Translations under genes and position numbers: made by a program
Assembly (NCBI GenBank): GCA_002305335.1
Contig: DBQR01000034.1
Coordinates: forward strand, 15,957-63,574
Length of the DNA: 47,618 nucleotides
Direction of reading: 5' to 3'
Source: Clostridiales bacterium UBA1389
Lineage (GTDB): Bacteria; Bacillota; Clostridia; Oscillospirales; CAG-382
In this document: positions 15,684-24,609 of the stretch, piece after piece
Position numbering within the stretch: position 1 is the first letter of the stretch
Layout of the letters: each line of letters begins with the position of its first letter
Notes under the pieces: generated by a model
Databases searched by the model: none
What the model saw: only the letters and a program-made list of their open reading frames with translations
What the model was told of the DNA's origin: nothing

Positions 15684-15787
15684 TTTAATTACCCCTTTAC
15701 TTTTTTTGTCAGTTTATTATAATTGGATTATGGTATTAAATAAATATCCATTTTTCAATAATTTAATAATACCAGATTGGGGATTTT
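15684..15787. promoter_or_regulatory. Divergent pdxS/pdxR control region
   Basis: A 104-nt AT-rich gap between divergent genes. Facing repeats TGGTATTAAAT (15731-15741) and ATTTAATAATACCA (15761-15774) form an interrupted inverted repeat with a 3-nt insertion in one arm. TATAAT on the minus strand (near 15717-15722) may be the pdxS -10, without a good -35, as expected for an activator-dependent promoter. PdxR is the likely ligand (inference). Confidence 0.5.
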
Positions 15788-17179
15788 ATGCTGACATACG
15801 ATATGGAAAACAGAAAAGGCATACCATTATATATCCATCTTTACGGATGCATAAAGGAGGATATTGAAAAGGGGGTAATAAAACCCAACGAAAAGCTGCC
15901 CTCTAAGCGGAGTCTTGCGGAACACCTTAAAATAAGCGTTCTGACGGTGCAGAACGCTTACAGCCAGCTGGTGTCGGAGGGCTATATTTACACAAAGCCC
16001 AAAAGCGGTTATTTTGCCCATGATATTATAAATATTTACCCCGTTATGAAAAGGATGCCGGTAAAATCACAAGCGGCTAAGACGCGGGAGGAATTTTTTA
16101 TCGACTTTAGGGACAACAGCATCAGTTCCGAAGAGTTCCCCTTTTCGGTATGGTCGGGGGTAATCAGGAGGGTACTTGGGGAATACGGAGGAGAAACCTT
16201 AAAAAAGCTCCCCAACCAAGGAGTGACCGCTTTTCGGGAGGCAATTTCCTCTCTTTTGCGCCGCTTCAGGGGGATGGAGGTCTCCCCGGAAAGGATAATT
16301 ATCGGGGCGGGAACCGAGTATCTTTACGGACTGCTGGTAAAGCTGTTGGGGAAGGATAAAATTTATGCCGTGGAGGACCCCGGTTACGGGAAAATTTCCG
16401 CCATCTATAAAAGCGAAGGGGTGGAATGCAGATTCATCCCCCTTGACGGTTACGGGCTTTCCTTTGAAAAATTAAGGGAAAGCGGTTCCGATATCGCGCA
16501 TATTTCCCCCTCCCACCACTTCCCCACGGGGATTGTAATGCCGGTTTTCAGAAGGTGGGAAATTCTAAACTGGGCCTATTCGGCGGAGGGCAGATATATT
16601 ATCGAGGACGACTACGACAGCGAGTTCAGGTTTACGGGAAAACCCATACCCACTCTCGAGAGTATCGACACCCGGGGGAGGGTCATATATATAAACACCT
16701 TTTCCAAAACCATTTCCCCCTCCCTTCGCATAAGCTATATGGTTCTCCCCGAAGGGCTCTCGGAAAAATACCGTAAAATATTGGGCTTTTATTCCTGTAC
16801 GGTTTCGGGGATCGAGCAGTACGCCCTGGCGGAATTTATAAAGGGAGGTTATTTTGAACGACATATAAACCGGATGCGGAAGGCATACAAAACCAAAAGG
16901 GATATTATCATTCAGAAAATCAAAGCCTCCCCCCTCGGCAGCCGGGCGGCAATCCTTGAGGAAAATTCCGGACTTCATTTTATCTTAAAGCTGAAAACAA
17001 TCCTTCCCGACGGGGAAATCATAAAAAAAGCAAGGGAAAGGGGGATAAATATATCCTGCCTTTCCCAGTACTGCAATACGCCGGATGAGAGCAAAAGGTC
17101 GATGCTTATTATAAACTATTCGGGTATCGATATGTCCCGCCTTGACAAAGGGGTGGAAATTCTTTCCGAAATTACTTAA
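15788..17179 (+). CDS. pdxR: MocR/GntR-aminotransferase-like regulator of PLP synthesis
   Basis: 463 aa. The N-terminal GntR winged helix (GIPLYIHLYGCIKEDIEKGV, KLPSKRSLAEHLKISVLTVQ) is fused to a fold-type-I aminotransferase-like domain. The PLP lysine is in NTFSKTISPSLRISYMV and the cofactor-binding Asp/Tyr in EDDYDSEFR. Such proteins sense PLP and control pdxST; the divergent position next to pdxS is the canonical arrangement. SD is weak (GGGG 5 nt before the ATG at 15788); a second in-frame ATG is 8 codons on. PdxR is the best assignment within the MocR family. Confidence 0.92.
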   Translation: MLTYDMENRKGIPLYIHLYGCIKEDIEKGVIKPNEKLPSKRSLAEHLKISVLTVQNAYSQLVSEGYIYTKPKSGYFAHDIINIYPVMKRMPVKSQAAKTREEFFIDFRDNSISSEEFPFSVWSGVIRRVLGEYGGETLKKLPNQGVTAFREAISSLLRRFRGMEVSPERIIIGAGTEYLYGLLVKLLGKDKIYAVEDPGYGKISAIYKSEGVECRFIPLDGYGLSFEKLRESGSDIAHISPSHHFPTGIVMPVFRRWEILNWAYSAEGRYIIEDDYDSEFRFTGKPIPTLESIDTRGRVIYINTFSKTISPSLRISYMVLPEGLSEKYRKILGFYSCTVSGIEQYALAEFIKGGYFERHINRMRKAYKTKRDIIIQKIKASPLGSRAAILEENSGLHFILKLKTILPDGEIIKKARERGINISCLSQYCNTPDESKRSMLIINYSGIDMSRLDKGVEILSEIT

Positions 17180-17196
17180 TAAACCAAAGCAAATTG

Positions 17197-17225
17197 TTGA
17201 AAACGAAAATATAATATGTTATAAT
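17197..17225 (+). promoter_or_regulatory. Promoter of the acetyltransferase pair
   Basis: TTGAAA (17197-17202), a 17-nt spacer and TATAAT (17220-17225), 27 nt before the ATG of the first GNAT gene. Confidence 0.75.
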
Positions 17226-17251
17226 TTTTTATCCTAAAGGGAGGGGAAGAC

Positions 17252-17740
17252 ATGGAAATACGCCGTTTTTCGAAAACCGACAGTGTCGAGGATATAAGCA
17301 AGGTCTATGCCGAAAGCTGGCGGGAGGCCTATAAGGGCATTGTCCCCCAGGATTATCTTGACAAGCTGGAGGACAACCGCTGGGTTCCCATGATATCGGG
17401 GGAACTCGGTAACCTCTGGATTGCCAGCGACGGGGAACACATCGTGGGAACCGCCACCTACGCCCCCTCAAGGGAAAAGAAATATTCTGGCTGGGGGGAG
17501 ATAATTTCCATATATCTTCTGCCAAAATACTACCGGCGGGGGATAGGCACCCGCCTGCTTAAAGCCACAATGGATTCCCTGGCTGAAATGAATTATAAAA
17601 AAGTCTTCCTCTGGGTGCTGGAGGATAACCTGCCCGCCCGGGATTTCTATGAAAAAAACGGGTTTTATTTTAACGGGGATACCAAGGAGCTTATAATCGG
17701 CGGAAAACGGCTTGTTGCCGTAAGATACATATATAAGTAA
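17252..17740 (+). CDS. GNAT-family N-acetyltransferase
   Basis: 162 aa, full-length GNAT domain. The N-terminal strand-helix part reads ISKVYAESWREAYKGIVPQDYLDKL, a common opening of small-molecule GNATs. The acetyl-CoA motif is YLLPKYYRRGIGTRLL (R/QxxGxG/A), and the C-terminus contains VLEDNLPARDFYEKNGF. Probably acetylates a small amine or antibiotic-like substrate; the true substrate cannot be told. GGGAGGGG gives a strong SD. The second GNAT gene starts 23 nt downstream. Confidence 0.88.
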   Translation: MEIRRFSKTDSVEDISKVYAESWREAYKGIVPQDYLDKLEDNRWVPMISGELGNLWIASDGEHIVGTATYAPSREKKYSGWGEIISIYLLPKYYRRGIGTRLLKATMDSLAEMNYKKVFLWVLEDNLPARDFYEKNGFYFNGDTKELIIGGKRLVAVRYIYK

Positions 17741-17763
17741 GAAATAAAAGCAGGATTTTTCAA

Positions 17764-18462
17764 ATGAGGGTTACTCAGAAGGCTCTGGATTATTTAAATC
17801 GTGATTTCCTTTCCAACTGCAGTCTGATTCAGGTTATCAACCGGAAAAGCGGGGAAATTATAAAAGCCGACAGCCAGGGGGTATTACTGTATGATTGTCT
17901 GGGAGAAGCCCATATGCTTTCGGCAAGGTACAACGAAAACACCAGGAAATGGTTTGACAATTTGGACTGCGACCTTATTCAGCTGGTTGGCGGTGACTTT
18001 GTAAGCTGGCTTATGAAACGCTTTAACCTTAATCATGCCATGGAATGCATTCAGTATGTCTATACCGGACAAAAACCTCCGGAATATGAAAAACGCCTTG
18101 AAATATCCTTCCCCACCGATGAGGAAATGTATGTCATACGAAAAAATTACGACAAGCTTTCCGACGAAGAGTTATGGAAAATAAGGGATACGGGAAATCT
18201 TTATGCCGCCCGTGACGGCAATAATAATTTTGTGGGCTTTGTGGGGAGCCATCTTGAAGGGAGCATGGGGCTTCTGGGTGTCCTGCCGGAATACCAAGGG
18301 AAGGGTTACGGCCATGAGCTGGAATGTTTTATAATAGGCAGATTCCTTGAAAAAGGACTGATTCCCTACGGGCAGGTTGTTTCAGGGAACGAAAGGTCCG
18401 AAAACCTTCAAAGCAAGCTGAAATTAACAAAGGCATCTTCAATCGTTTACTGGCTGTATTAA
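17764..18462 (+). CDS. GNAT-family acetyltransferase with extra N-terminal domain
   Basis: 232 aa. The C-terminal half is a GNAT fold, with the acetyl-CoA loop at VLPEYQGKGYGHELE and a following NERSENLQSKLKL segment typical of FR47-like members. The N-terminal ~120 residues, with a conserved-looking YDCLGEAHMLSARYN stretch, form an additional, GNAT-like or substrate-binding domain that I do not recognise. It is co-transcribed with the upstream GNAT and ends inside a terminator stem. Substrate unknown. Confidence 0.82.
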   Translation: MRVTQKALDYLNRDFLSNCSLIQVINRKSGEIIKADSQGVLLYDCLGEAHMLSARYNENTRKWFDNLDCDLIQLVGGDFVSWLMKRFNLNHAMECIQYVYTGQKPPEYEKRLEISFPTDEEMYVIRKNYDKLSDEELWKIRDTGNLYAARDGNNNFVGFVGSHLEGSMGLLGVLPEYQGKGYGHELECFIIGRFLEKGLIPYGQVVSGNERSENLQSKLKLTKASSIVYWLY

Positions 18463-18490
18463 AAAAGTCCCGGCTGACCGGGACTTTTTA
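18461..18490. terminator. Bidirectional terminator
   Basis: AAAAAAGTCCCGG / CCGGGACTTTTT hairpin starting within the stop codon of the plus-strand acetyltransferase gene. It also follows the minus-strand solute-binding gene, which ends at 18501. Confidence 0.88.
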
Positions 18491-18500
18491 TACGCTTTAT

Positions 18501-20030
18501 TTACTGTTCATTGCCTAAGAAGGCGGCTATTGTGTCTTCCATGTCGGATTGCGCCTGCCCTGAAATCGTATCCCAGGAGGATTTGAAGTCGGTATTTGTG
18601 GCGCCAGCGAACTTATTGAAGAAGGAATTAAGCCCGCCCCAGTTGTAAACCACGGCAAGGTCGAAGCACCTTGTGGTAAGGATAAGGTCGATCATATCCG
18701 CGTCTTCGGTTTGGTCCGCCCGCTTGATTTTCAGGGTGGTTTCGATATATGCCTTGGTAAGCTGCTGCTGTCCTAAATAGCCCAAGGCTTCAAGGGCGGC
18801 GCATACCGTGTCAAGCCGTTCTTCCTCAACCGAATTGGGAATCCCTATGCAGGAGAAATGAAGGGGGGCTGCGGAGTTGAAGTAGTTATCCTGGTCGTCG
18901 GAGGCTTTGGGCATGGGGAGAACGCCTATGGCAACTTCCGTTTCGGTGTTGTTCAGGATTGTGGTAAGGGAGGCAAGCTTAACATTGTAAAAGGCAATTC
19001 TGCCTTCGGCAAACATCTTTTCGGCAACGCCGTAATAACCTTCAACGCCGAAACGTTCGGTGAACTTGGAATAGCTGCCGTCGTTCATATAGCCTATCAG
19101 GGTGTCAAACAAATTCATTGCCGTTTCGCTTGCCACATTAAGGGTTGGGATATCGTCGTTATTCTTTTCCGCCATGACATAGCTTCCCCCTGCCATCATT
19201 ATCTGAAGGCAGCCAATATCCCCCACATACCCCCAGGTGTCGTCAAGGGTCATGGCGGTACCGCCGGAGGTTATGGCGGCGCACTTCTTGGCGGCGGCAA
19301 ACAGCTTGTCGTAGGTCCAGTCCCCGTCCTTCACCACTTCATACAGACTGCGTCCGCCGAAGTCGCTGGAAACAAGGTTCCTGTCGATAAGGTCCTTGCA
19401 GAAAAGCAGGCAGTAGGTATATTCGTCGTCGGTTATAAGAATGTCCCCCGCCGCATAATAAACCCTTCCCCCTATGGAAAGGGCTTCCGTAACCCTGTTG
19501 TCCCACCAGGAATGGCTAAGGTCAAGGTATTCCGACGCATCGTTCAGGGAATAGAGATAACCGTTTTTCGCAAGGGATGCCATGGTGGTCAAGCCGTCGC
19601 ACACCACGTCATAGCCCCCGCCGGCGTTTATCATTTTTATAACTTCGTTGTCTATGAAATAATCGGTGGAGGAGGAAGCGATATACTGTATTTCTATGCC
19701 GTAGTTTTCCAATAACCACTGGTTTCTGTTGTTTACCGCATCGTTGATGGCTTCCCCTTTGATTTCATTATCGTATTCCCACTGCTTGCGGGAATAGGTA
19801 TGAAGGGTGTCCCTTTTACCGAAAATGGTAACCACATCGTCAAAGCGTTTGTCTAAAACCTGGTATTCGGAATCTTCGCTGGCTTCGGAGGATTCCCCGC
19901 TCGAAACCTCAACGGATTCCGAAGACTGGGGGGCGGATTCGGCCTTGCTTTCGTTGTTGTCGTCATTTGCGCAGGCAATAAAGACGAAAACAAAGCAAAG
20001 TATCAAAATCAAACAGGTCAGCTTTTTCAT
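18501..20030 (-). CDS. Extracellular solute-binding lipoprotein, orphan
   Basis: 509 aa. Signal peptide with lipobox FIACAND, then a Ser/Glu-rich linker (about residues 24-55) and a family-1-like solute-binding fold. Features include DAVNNRNQWLLENYGI, a WWD-containing segment (HSWWDNRVTEALSIGG), GDILITDDEY and WGGLNSFFNKF near the end. The family normally delivers sugars or oligosaccharides to ABC permeases, but no permease or ATPase genes are adjacent. It is paralogous to the gene at 41103-42683. It could be a stand-alone sensor or share transport components encoded elsewhere. AAAGGAGTATGAAAA gives a good SD. Confidence 0.85.
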   Translation of the reverse strand: MKKLTCLILILCFVFVFIACANDDNNESKAESAPQSSESVEVSSGESSEASEDSEYQVLDKRFDDVVTIFGKRDTLHTYSRKQWEYDNEIKGEAINDAVNNRNQWLLENYGIEIQYIASSSTDYFIDNEVIKMINAGGGYDVVCDGLTTMASLAKNGYLYSLNDASEYLDLSHSWWDNRVTEALSIGGRVYYAAGDILITDDEYTYCLLFCKDLIDRNLVSSDFGGRSLYEVVKDGDWTYDKLFAAAKKCAAITSGGTAMTLDDTWGYVGDIGCLQIMMAGGSYVMAEKNNDDIPTLNVASETAMNLFDTLIGYMNDGSYSKFTERFGVEGYYGVAEKMFAEGRIAFYNVKLASLTTILNNTETEVAIGVLPMPKASDDQDNYFNSAAPLHFSCIGIPNSVEEERLDTVCAALEALGYLGQQQLTKAYIETTLKIKRADQTEDADMIDLILTTRCFDLAVVYNWGGLNSFFNKFAGATNTDFKSSWDTISGQAQSDMEDTIAAFLGNEQ

Positions 20031-20134
20031 TTTTCATACTCCTTTTCAAAGGGAAAGTGTTTGATAGGTAAGACATTTTACAGTTATACCGTGTCTATTC
20101 TATCACCATGTAAGGGGTTTTGCAACACTTTTTA

Positions 20135-20163
20135 TTGACAAATTTGCATTTTGAGGGTATTAT
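20135..20163 (+). promoter_or_regulatory. Promoter of the YfhO-like gene
   Basis: TTGACA (20135-20140), a 17-nt spacer and TATTAT (20158-20163), about 60 nt before the GTG start. The rest of the 194-nt divergent gap holds the 5' side of the solute-binding gene. No other clear signal was found there. Confidence 0.75.
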
Positions 20164-20224
20164 AGGGTTGTTCACAGCGTTCGCTTTTAGGTAGCAAAAC
20201 AGCGAAAGGAAGGATAAAGCCAAA

Positions 20225-22984
20225 GTGAAATTCTTTAAAATAGCCCATAAAGAAGAGCTTGAGCTGCTTAACGATCCCCTTTATTACTATAAGCAGGTGG
20301 CATATATATCCCTTATTTTAGGTACTCTTTTGATTTTTCCCTTTATGTTCAGGGAACTGTTTCTGAATTCAAAAAGTTTTATCTTTTTTTACTACGGCGA
20401 CTACAATGTCCAGCAGATTCCCTTTTACCGCCACTGTGTGGAGATGGTGAGAAGCGGCAACTTGGGCTGGGACTGGAACACCGATTTGGGGAGCAACTTC
20501 ATAGGCAGCTATTCATATTATATGTTAGGTTCCCCCTTCTTCTGGATATTATGCCTGTTCCCCTCCGCCTGGACACCCTACCTAATGGGTCCCATGTACG
20601 TTATCAAATACGTGGCTGCGGCGGTTATCGCCTTTGCATATCTCAAGCGGTTCGTAAAAAATAAAAATTATGCGGTAATCGGTTCTCTCCTTTACGCCTT
20701 CTGCGGTTTTCAGGTTTACAACGTATTCTTTAACCAGTTCCAAGAGGTTGTGGCTTTATTCCCCTTGCTGCTTATAGGCATGGAGGAACTTGTTCAGAAC
20801 AACCGGAGGGGCGTCTTTGCCATAGCGGTAGCGCTGAACGCCATGTGCAACTATTTTATGTTCTACGGGCAGGTGGTGTTCTGCATACTCTATTTCTTTG
20901 TCCGCTGCCTTCAGAAATCCTTCAGGATCAATCTTAAAAGCTTCCTTTTGCTTGCCTTCGAGGCGGTGCTCGGGGTGTTTCTGGGTTCGGTGCTGTTTAT
21001 ACCCGCCTGTCTTGGGGTGGTGGACAACTACCGGGTGGATTATTCCTTTTCCTCCACAAAAAGTATGCTGGTTTATCTTAACGACGGCAAAACCTACTTT
21101 GAAAGATACGGGCATATCCTTCAGTCCTATTTCTTCCCGCCGGACATACCATCAAGGGTTAATTTCTTTTACGGCCACGGCACACGCTGGTCGTCAAACG
21201 CCGCCTGGCTTCCCGTATTCGGTCTTGCCGGAGCCTTTGCCTATATAAAATCAAGGCTGAAGTCCTCCTTAGGCTGGTTTGTGTTTGTGCTTATGGGCTT
21301 TTCCCTTGTGCCCATCCTTAATTCCTCCTTCTATAATTTCAACTCCAACTATTATGCAAGATGGATATACATGCTCGTCCTTATGGCGGTGGTGGTAACC
21401 ATAATCGCCCTTGAGGACGAACGCACCGACTGGAATTTCGGAATCACCGTAAACACCATACCTATTATCATCATATCCACCTACTGCGGGCTGTTATGGT
21501 TTAAAAGCCTGTTGGGGAAGGATTCCAAGGCCGACTATTCCTTAGGGCGGGCTCCCTTTTCGGCAAGGCTCTGGATTTCCATCGGGATTGCGGTCGTCTG
21601 TATGGCGGTACTGTTCTTTGTAATAAAACGCTTCAGGAAAACCAAATATTTTTCAAATGTGATATTAGGGTTTGTCTGCGTTTCCATAGTGGTTTACGGG
21701 GTTGTCCATCTCTACTGCGGACTTGAGCATTCCGGCGACACCGCACGGATTTATAAAGAGGCGGTAGGCGGCGATGTGGTAATCGATGACGACGACTTCT
21801 TCAGAATAAACTTTTTTCGCACCCCCGACGATAAAGACGGGGGTCTGATGGTTAAAAAGTTCTATAAAGAAAAGGACGAAGACGGAAATAATAAAATCGG
21901 TTCCGCCGAAAAAATGGTTTACACCAACGTTCACGACAATTTAGGGATTTCGTGGGAAATACCCTCGGTGGAATGCTTCCATACGGTGGTTCCCCCCTCC
22001 CTTATGGAATTTTACGGCAAAGTCGGGGTAACCCGCAACGTGGCAAGCCGGGCAACCTATGACAAATACGGCCTTTTAGGTTTTCTTTCGGTCAAGTATT
22101 CCTTTATCCGCACCTCATCGGGCTACAAACATGTCACCTCGGCAAGCAACCCCGCCTATTTAAACAACAGGAATTATACCTTCATCTACGACGGGCTTTC
22201 CTTTGAACATGTGGACACCCAGAACAATTATGAGATATTCCAAAACGATTACTATATAGAGCCCGGCTTTTACTATGACACCTTTATAACCGAAACGGAA
22301 TTCGAACGAATATACAAGAAGGACCGCCATTTATTCCTCTGCAAGTATCTTGTGGTTCCGGACGAGGACAGGGATTATTATTCCCAGTTCATGACCGAGG
22401 CGATTTATAACGGAAAAAACAAAAAAGGCGACGACCTGACCCCCAATCAGATCGCCACCGAGCCGGCAAACGTAACCACCTATGTGAAATCGGTTTTAGA
22501 ACGGCAAAACTCCACCTGCGACAAATTCGAATACGACAGCTACTCCTTCACCGCCGAAATAACCATGGAGAAAGACAATGTGGTAATGTTCACCGTCCCC
22601 TATGAATCCGGCTGGAAGGTCTTCGGCGGCGGCTGGTCTGCCACGGTAAACGGCAAAGAGGTTGAGGTTAGAAAGGTTACCTACGGCTTTATGGCGGTGG
22701 AATGTTCCGGCGCTGAGGACGGGAGATACGTTATCAAATTCACCTACCGCAACCCCGGTCTGACCGAAGGAGCAATAATCACCTTAGGCGGAATAATAAT
22801 TTTTATAGTTTATATGATAATCATCAGGAAAAAGAAAATCAAACCCGACTACAAATTCTTCAAGGAAGATTATGTGGAAATCGAATGCCCCTGCTATGAA
22901 GATAAAAGCGGGGACGGTTCAGCCGATAATTCCGGCGATAACTACACCCCCTTGTTCAAGTACGATTCCGGAAATACCCCCTGA
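20225..22984 (+). CDS. YfhO-family polytopic membrane protein
   Basis: 919 aa with about a dozen membrane segments in residues 25-480 and one more near 850-870, plus a large extracytoplasmic domain between. The N-terminal FYYGDYNVQQIPFYRHCVEMVRSG and GLGWDWNTDLG-like segments match YfhO proteins. YfhO members are glycosyltransferase-C-like proteins linked in B. subtilis and Listeria to glycosylation of lipoteichoic acid (known for the family); the donor and acceptor here are not shown. The start is a GTG with AAGGAAGG upstream. The cytoplasmic C-terminal tail is acidic (KSGDGSADNSGDN). Probably monocistronic: promoter in front and terminator behind. Confidence 0.87.
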   Translation: MKFFKIAHKEELELLNDPLYYYKQVAYISLILGTLLIFPFMFRELFLNSKSFIFFYYGDYNVQQIPFYRHCVEMVRSGNLGWDWNTDLGSNFIGSYSYYMLGSPFFWILCLFPSAWTPYLMGPMYVIKYVAAAVIAFAYLKRFVKNKNYAVIGSLLYAFCGFQVYNVFFNQFQEVVALFPLLLIGMEELVQNNRRGVFAIAVALNAMCNYFMFYGQVVFCILYFFVRCLQKSFRINLKSFLLLAFEAVLGVFLGSVLFIPACLGVVDNYRVDYSFSSTKSMLVYLNDGKTYFERYGHILQSYFFPPDIPSRVNFFYGHGTRWSSNAAWLPVFGLAGAFAYIKSRLKSSLGWFVFVLMGFSLVPILNSSFYNFNSNYYARWIYMLVLMAVVVTIIALEDERTDWNFGITVNTIPIIIISTYCGLLWFKSLLGKDSKADYSLGRAPFSARLWISIGIAVVCMAVLFFVIKRFRKTKYFSNVILGFVCVSIVVYGVVHLYCGLEHSGDTARIYKEAVGGDVVIDDDDFFRINFFRTPDDKDGGLMVKKFYKEKDEDGNNKIGSAEKMVYTNVHDNLGISWEIPSVECFHTVVPPSLMEFYGKVGVTRNVASRATYDKYGLLGFLSVKYSFIRTSSGYKHVTSASNPAYLNNRNYTFIYDGLSFEHVDTQNNYEIFQNDYYIEPGFYYDTFITETEFERIYKKDRHLFLCKYLVVPDEDRDYYSQFMTEAIYNGKNKKGDDLTPNQIATEPANVTTYVKSVLERQNSTCDKFEYDSYSFTAEITMEKDNVVMFTVPYESGWKVFGGGWSATVNGKEVEVRKVTYGFMAVECSGAEDGRYVIKFTYRNPGLTEGAIITLGGIIIFIVYMIIIRKKKIKPDYKFFKEDYVEIECPCYEDKSGDGSADNSGDNYTPLFKYDSGNTP

Positions 22985-22997
22985 TGTATCAAAATAG

Positions 22998-23026
22998 AAA
23001 GACCGCGCTTACGGCGCGGTCTTTTT
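22998..23026. terminator. Bidirectional terminator
   Basis: AAAGACCGCGC / GCGCGGTCTTTTT stem with a 5-nt loop, 13 nt after the YfhO-like stop. It also serves the minus-strand surface protein that ends at 23041. Confidence 0.9.
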
Positions 23027-23040
23027 GTTATGGAATTATA

Positions 23041-24441
23041 TTACTTTCTTTTGATTACCGCAACACCCGCAAGGGAAATTAGGGCGATTATGGAAAGAGC
23101 CACAAATCCCTTGTCCCCGGTGGGGGTGGTACCGCTGGTTTCGGAGGTTTCGGGTTCTTCATCTTCGATAACGGTGGAATAAACCTCGAGTTCGGTAATC
23201 CAGAGATGTCCGTTTTGGTCTTCGGGTATGTCATAGATAACCTTTACATACCTTGCTTCACATTCAAAGTCTTTAATGAATTCATAGGCAACCCAGGTGG
23301 TTTCGTCGCCGTAGGCGGGTTCCAGGTCCTCCCCCTTTACCGTTCCGGCGGAGGTGAAGTCCGCGCCGTCGTCAGAATACAGGAATTCAACCGTATAGGT
23401 AGTGGGGCTTGAAATACCCCAGGGCGTATATCCCAGCGCATCGGCGAAAAAGCCGGAAATCGCAGTGGTTTCCTCAAGGTCGATAACCACTTCCAAGTGT
23501 TTGGTAAGATAACCCGCAATATCGGCACCGCCGGAGGTGTCCCGCACCTTAATTCCGTCGGTAAGCTTTTTCAGTTCGGTGTCGTCCCGGGTATCGTTGC
23601 GGGGGGTGGTCTCGGTCACGGTGTAGGTTTTGTCCTTGGCTACATTGATCTTTTCACCGGCAACCGGCTTTGTTTCTTCTGAGCTTGTGGCAGCTTCGGA
23701 GGTTGTCTCCGCAGTGGATTCGGCGGTGGTTTCATCGGAGGAATCTTCGATTATTATCAAAGAATCGTCCTCGGCAAAAATTTCAACTTCCGAGCAGAAC
23801 CACCAGCAGCCCACTCCGTTTGCCACCAGCTTGAAGTATTGGGTTGTGACCGCCTCTTCAAGTTCAATGATGGTATCGTCAAAGGCATTGATATTGTTTA
23901 TGGCGGTGCCGTTGTTGTATTCGGTGGGCTGTTCTATAATCGGTGTGGGTTCCCAGACAACCCCGTCATTGCTTAAGAAAATCTGATAATTGGAGGGTAT
24001 CCATACGTTACCCTTAACCATGGCGGCGCAGTGGACAACCAGTTTTTTGAGATTAACTTCTTCGGTAAAGGCAAAGTTTACGTCAACGGCGGAGTTTACC
24101 TTATAAGCATCGGTACCGGTGGAATGGATTCCTATCCAGCCTTTCCATTGGAACCAGCCCCTAAGGGATTCATCAGCTCCCTCCGCGATTGCCTGCTCAA
24201 CCGCATCGTCAAGGTCTTCGGTGGTGGGGATTATCCCGTCAAACAGCTTTTCTTCCCCTTCTCCGTCCCTGTAATGGCTTAACCCCACGTTCTGAATGGT
24301 TATGGTGTAGTCGCAGATATCCGTTACCGAATACAAATTATCCGCCGTGGCGGTTAAAGTAAAGGCATACATCATACCTGCTGCAAGACAAAGCACCAAA
24401 ATTACCGAAATTACCTTGCTTGCTTTTGGAAACGAAAACAT
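23041..24441 (-). CDS. Surface protein with discoidin-like domains and PTGD sorting tail
   Basis: 466 aa. Signal peptide (residues 1-34, ending near LTATADN). The N-terminal half has a beta-rich galactose-binding-like region (FQWKGWIGIHSTGTD ... YFKLVANGVG). An Ala/Ser/Thr/Glu linker follows, then a second F5/8 type-C/discoidin domain (YTVTETTPRNDTRDD ... WITELEVYS) almost the same as the one in the next gene. The tail TPTGDKG, hydrophobic segment and KRK form a sortase-type anchor in which PTGD stands for LPxTG. The start is placed at the ATG of 24441 because AAGGAAG is 8 nt upstream; an earlier ATG (24459) has no SD. Likely binds carbohydrate outside the cell. Confidence 0.82.
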   Translation of the reverse strand: MFSFPKASKVISVILVLCLAAGMMYAFTLTATADNLYSVTDICDYTITIQNVGLSHYRDGEGEEKLFDGIIPTTEDLDDAVEQAIAEGADESLRGWFQWKGWIGIHSTGTDAYKVNSAVDVNFAFTEEVNLKKLVVHCAAMVKGNVWIPSNYQIFLSNDGVVWEPTPIIEQPTEYNNGTAINNINAFDDTIIELEEAVTTQYFKLVANGVGCWWFCSEVEIFAEDDSLIIIEDSSDETTAESTAETTSEAATSSEETKPVAGEKINVAKDKTYTVTETTPRNDTRDDTELKKLTDGIKVRDTSGGADIAGYLTKHLEVVIDLEETTAISGFFADALGYTPWGISSPTTYTVEFLYSDDGADFTSAGTVKGEDLEPAYGDETTWVAYEFIKDFECEARYVKVIYDIPEDQNGHLWITELEVYSTVIEDEEPETSETSGTTPTGDKGFVALSIIALISLAGVAVIKRK

Positions 24442-24566
24442 TTTCCCTCTTCCTTTCATTAAATAATATTAAAAGTCTGCTTTCTTGTTTCATTATAGAA
24501 TACGGTAACAGTTTTGTCAATATTCTTTAATAAAATAATTGGGATTCTAAGCAGTTTTTGTGAATA

Positions 24567-24597
24567 GAAAAAGCCGCCGGAAAATTCCGGCGGCTTA
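24567..24597 (-). terminator. Terminator of the LamG/discoidin gene
   Basis: AAGCCGCCGG / CCGGCGGCTT with loop AAAATT (24571-24596), followed on the minus strand by TTTTTC. It separates the two paralogous surface-protein genes, so they are transcribed independently. Confidence 0.85.
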
Positions 24598-24609
24598 ATG
24601 TATCAGGTT

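Noticed and set aside
18858..19715. 285-aa plus-strand open frame antisense to the solute-binding gene
   Set aside because: The opposite strand codes for a clearly recognisable lipoprotein; the antisense protein is low-complexity Gly/Val/His with no SD or homology pattern.
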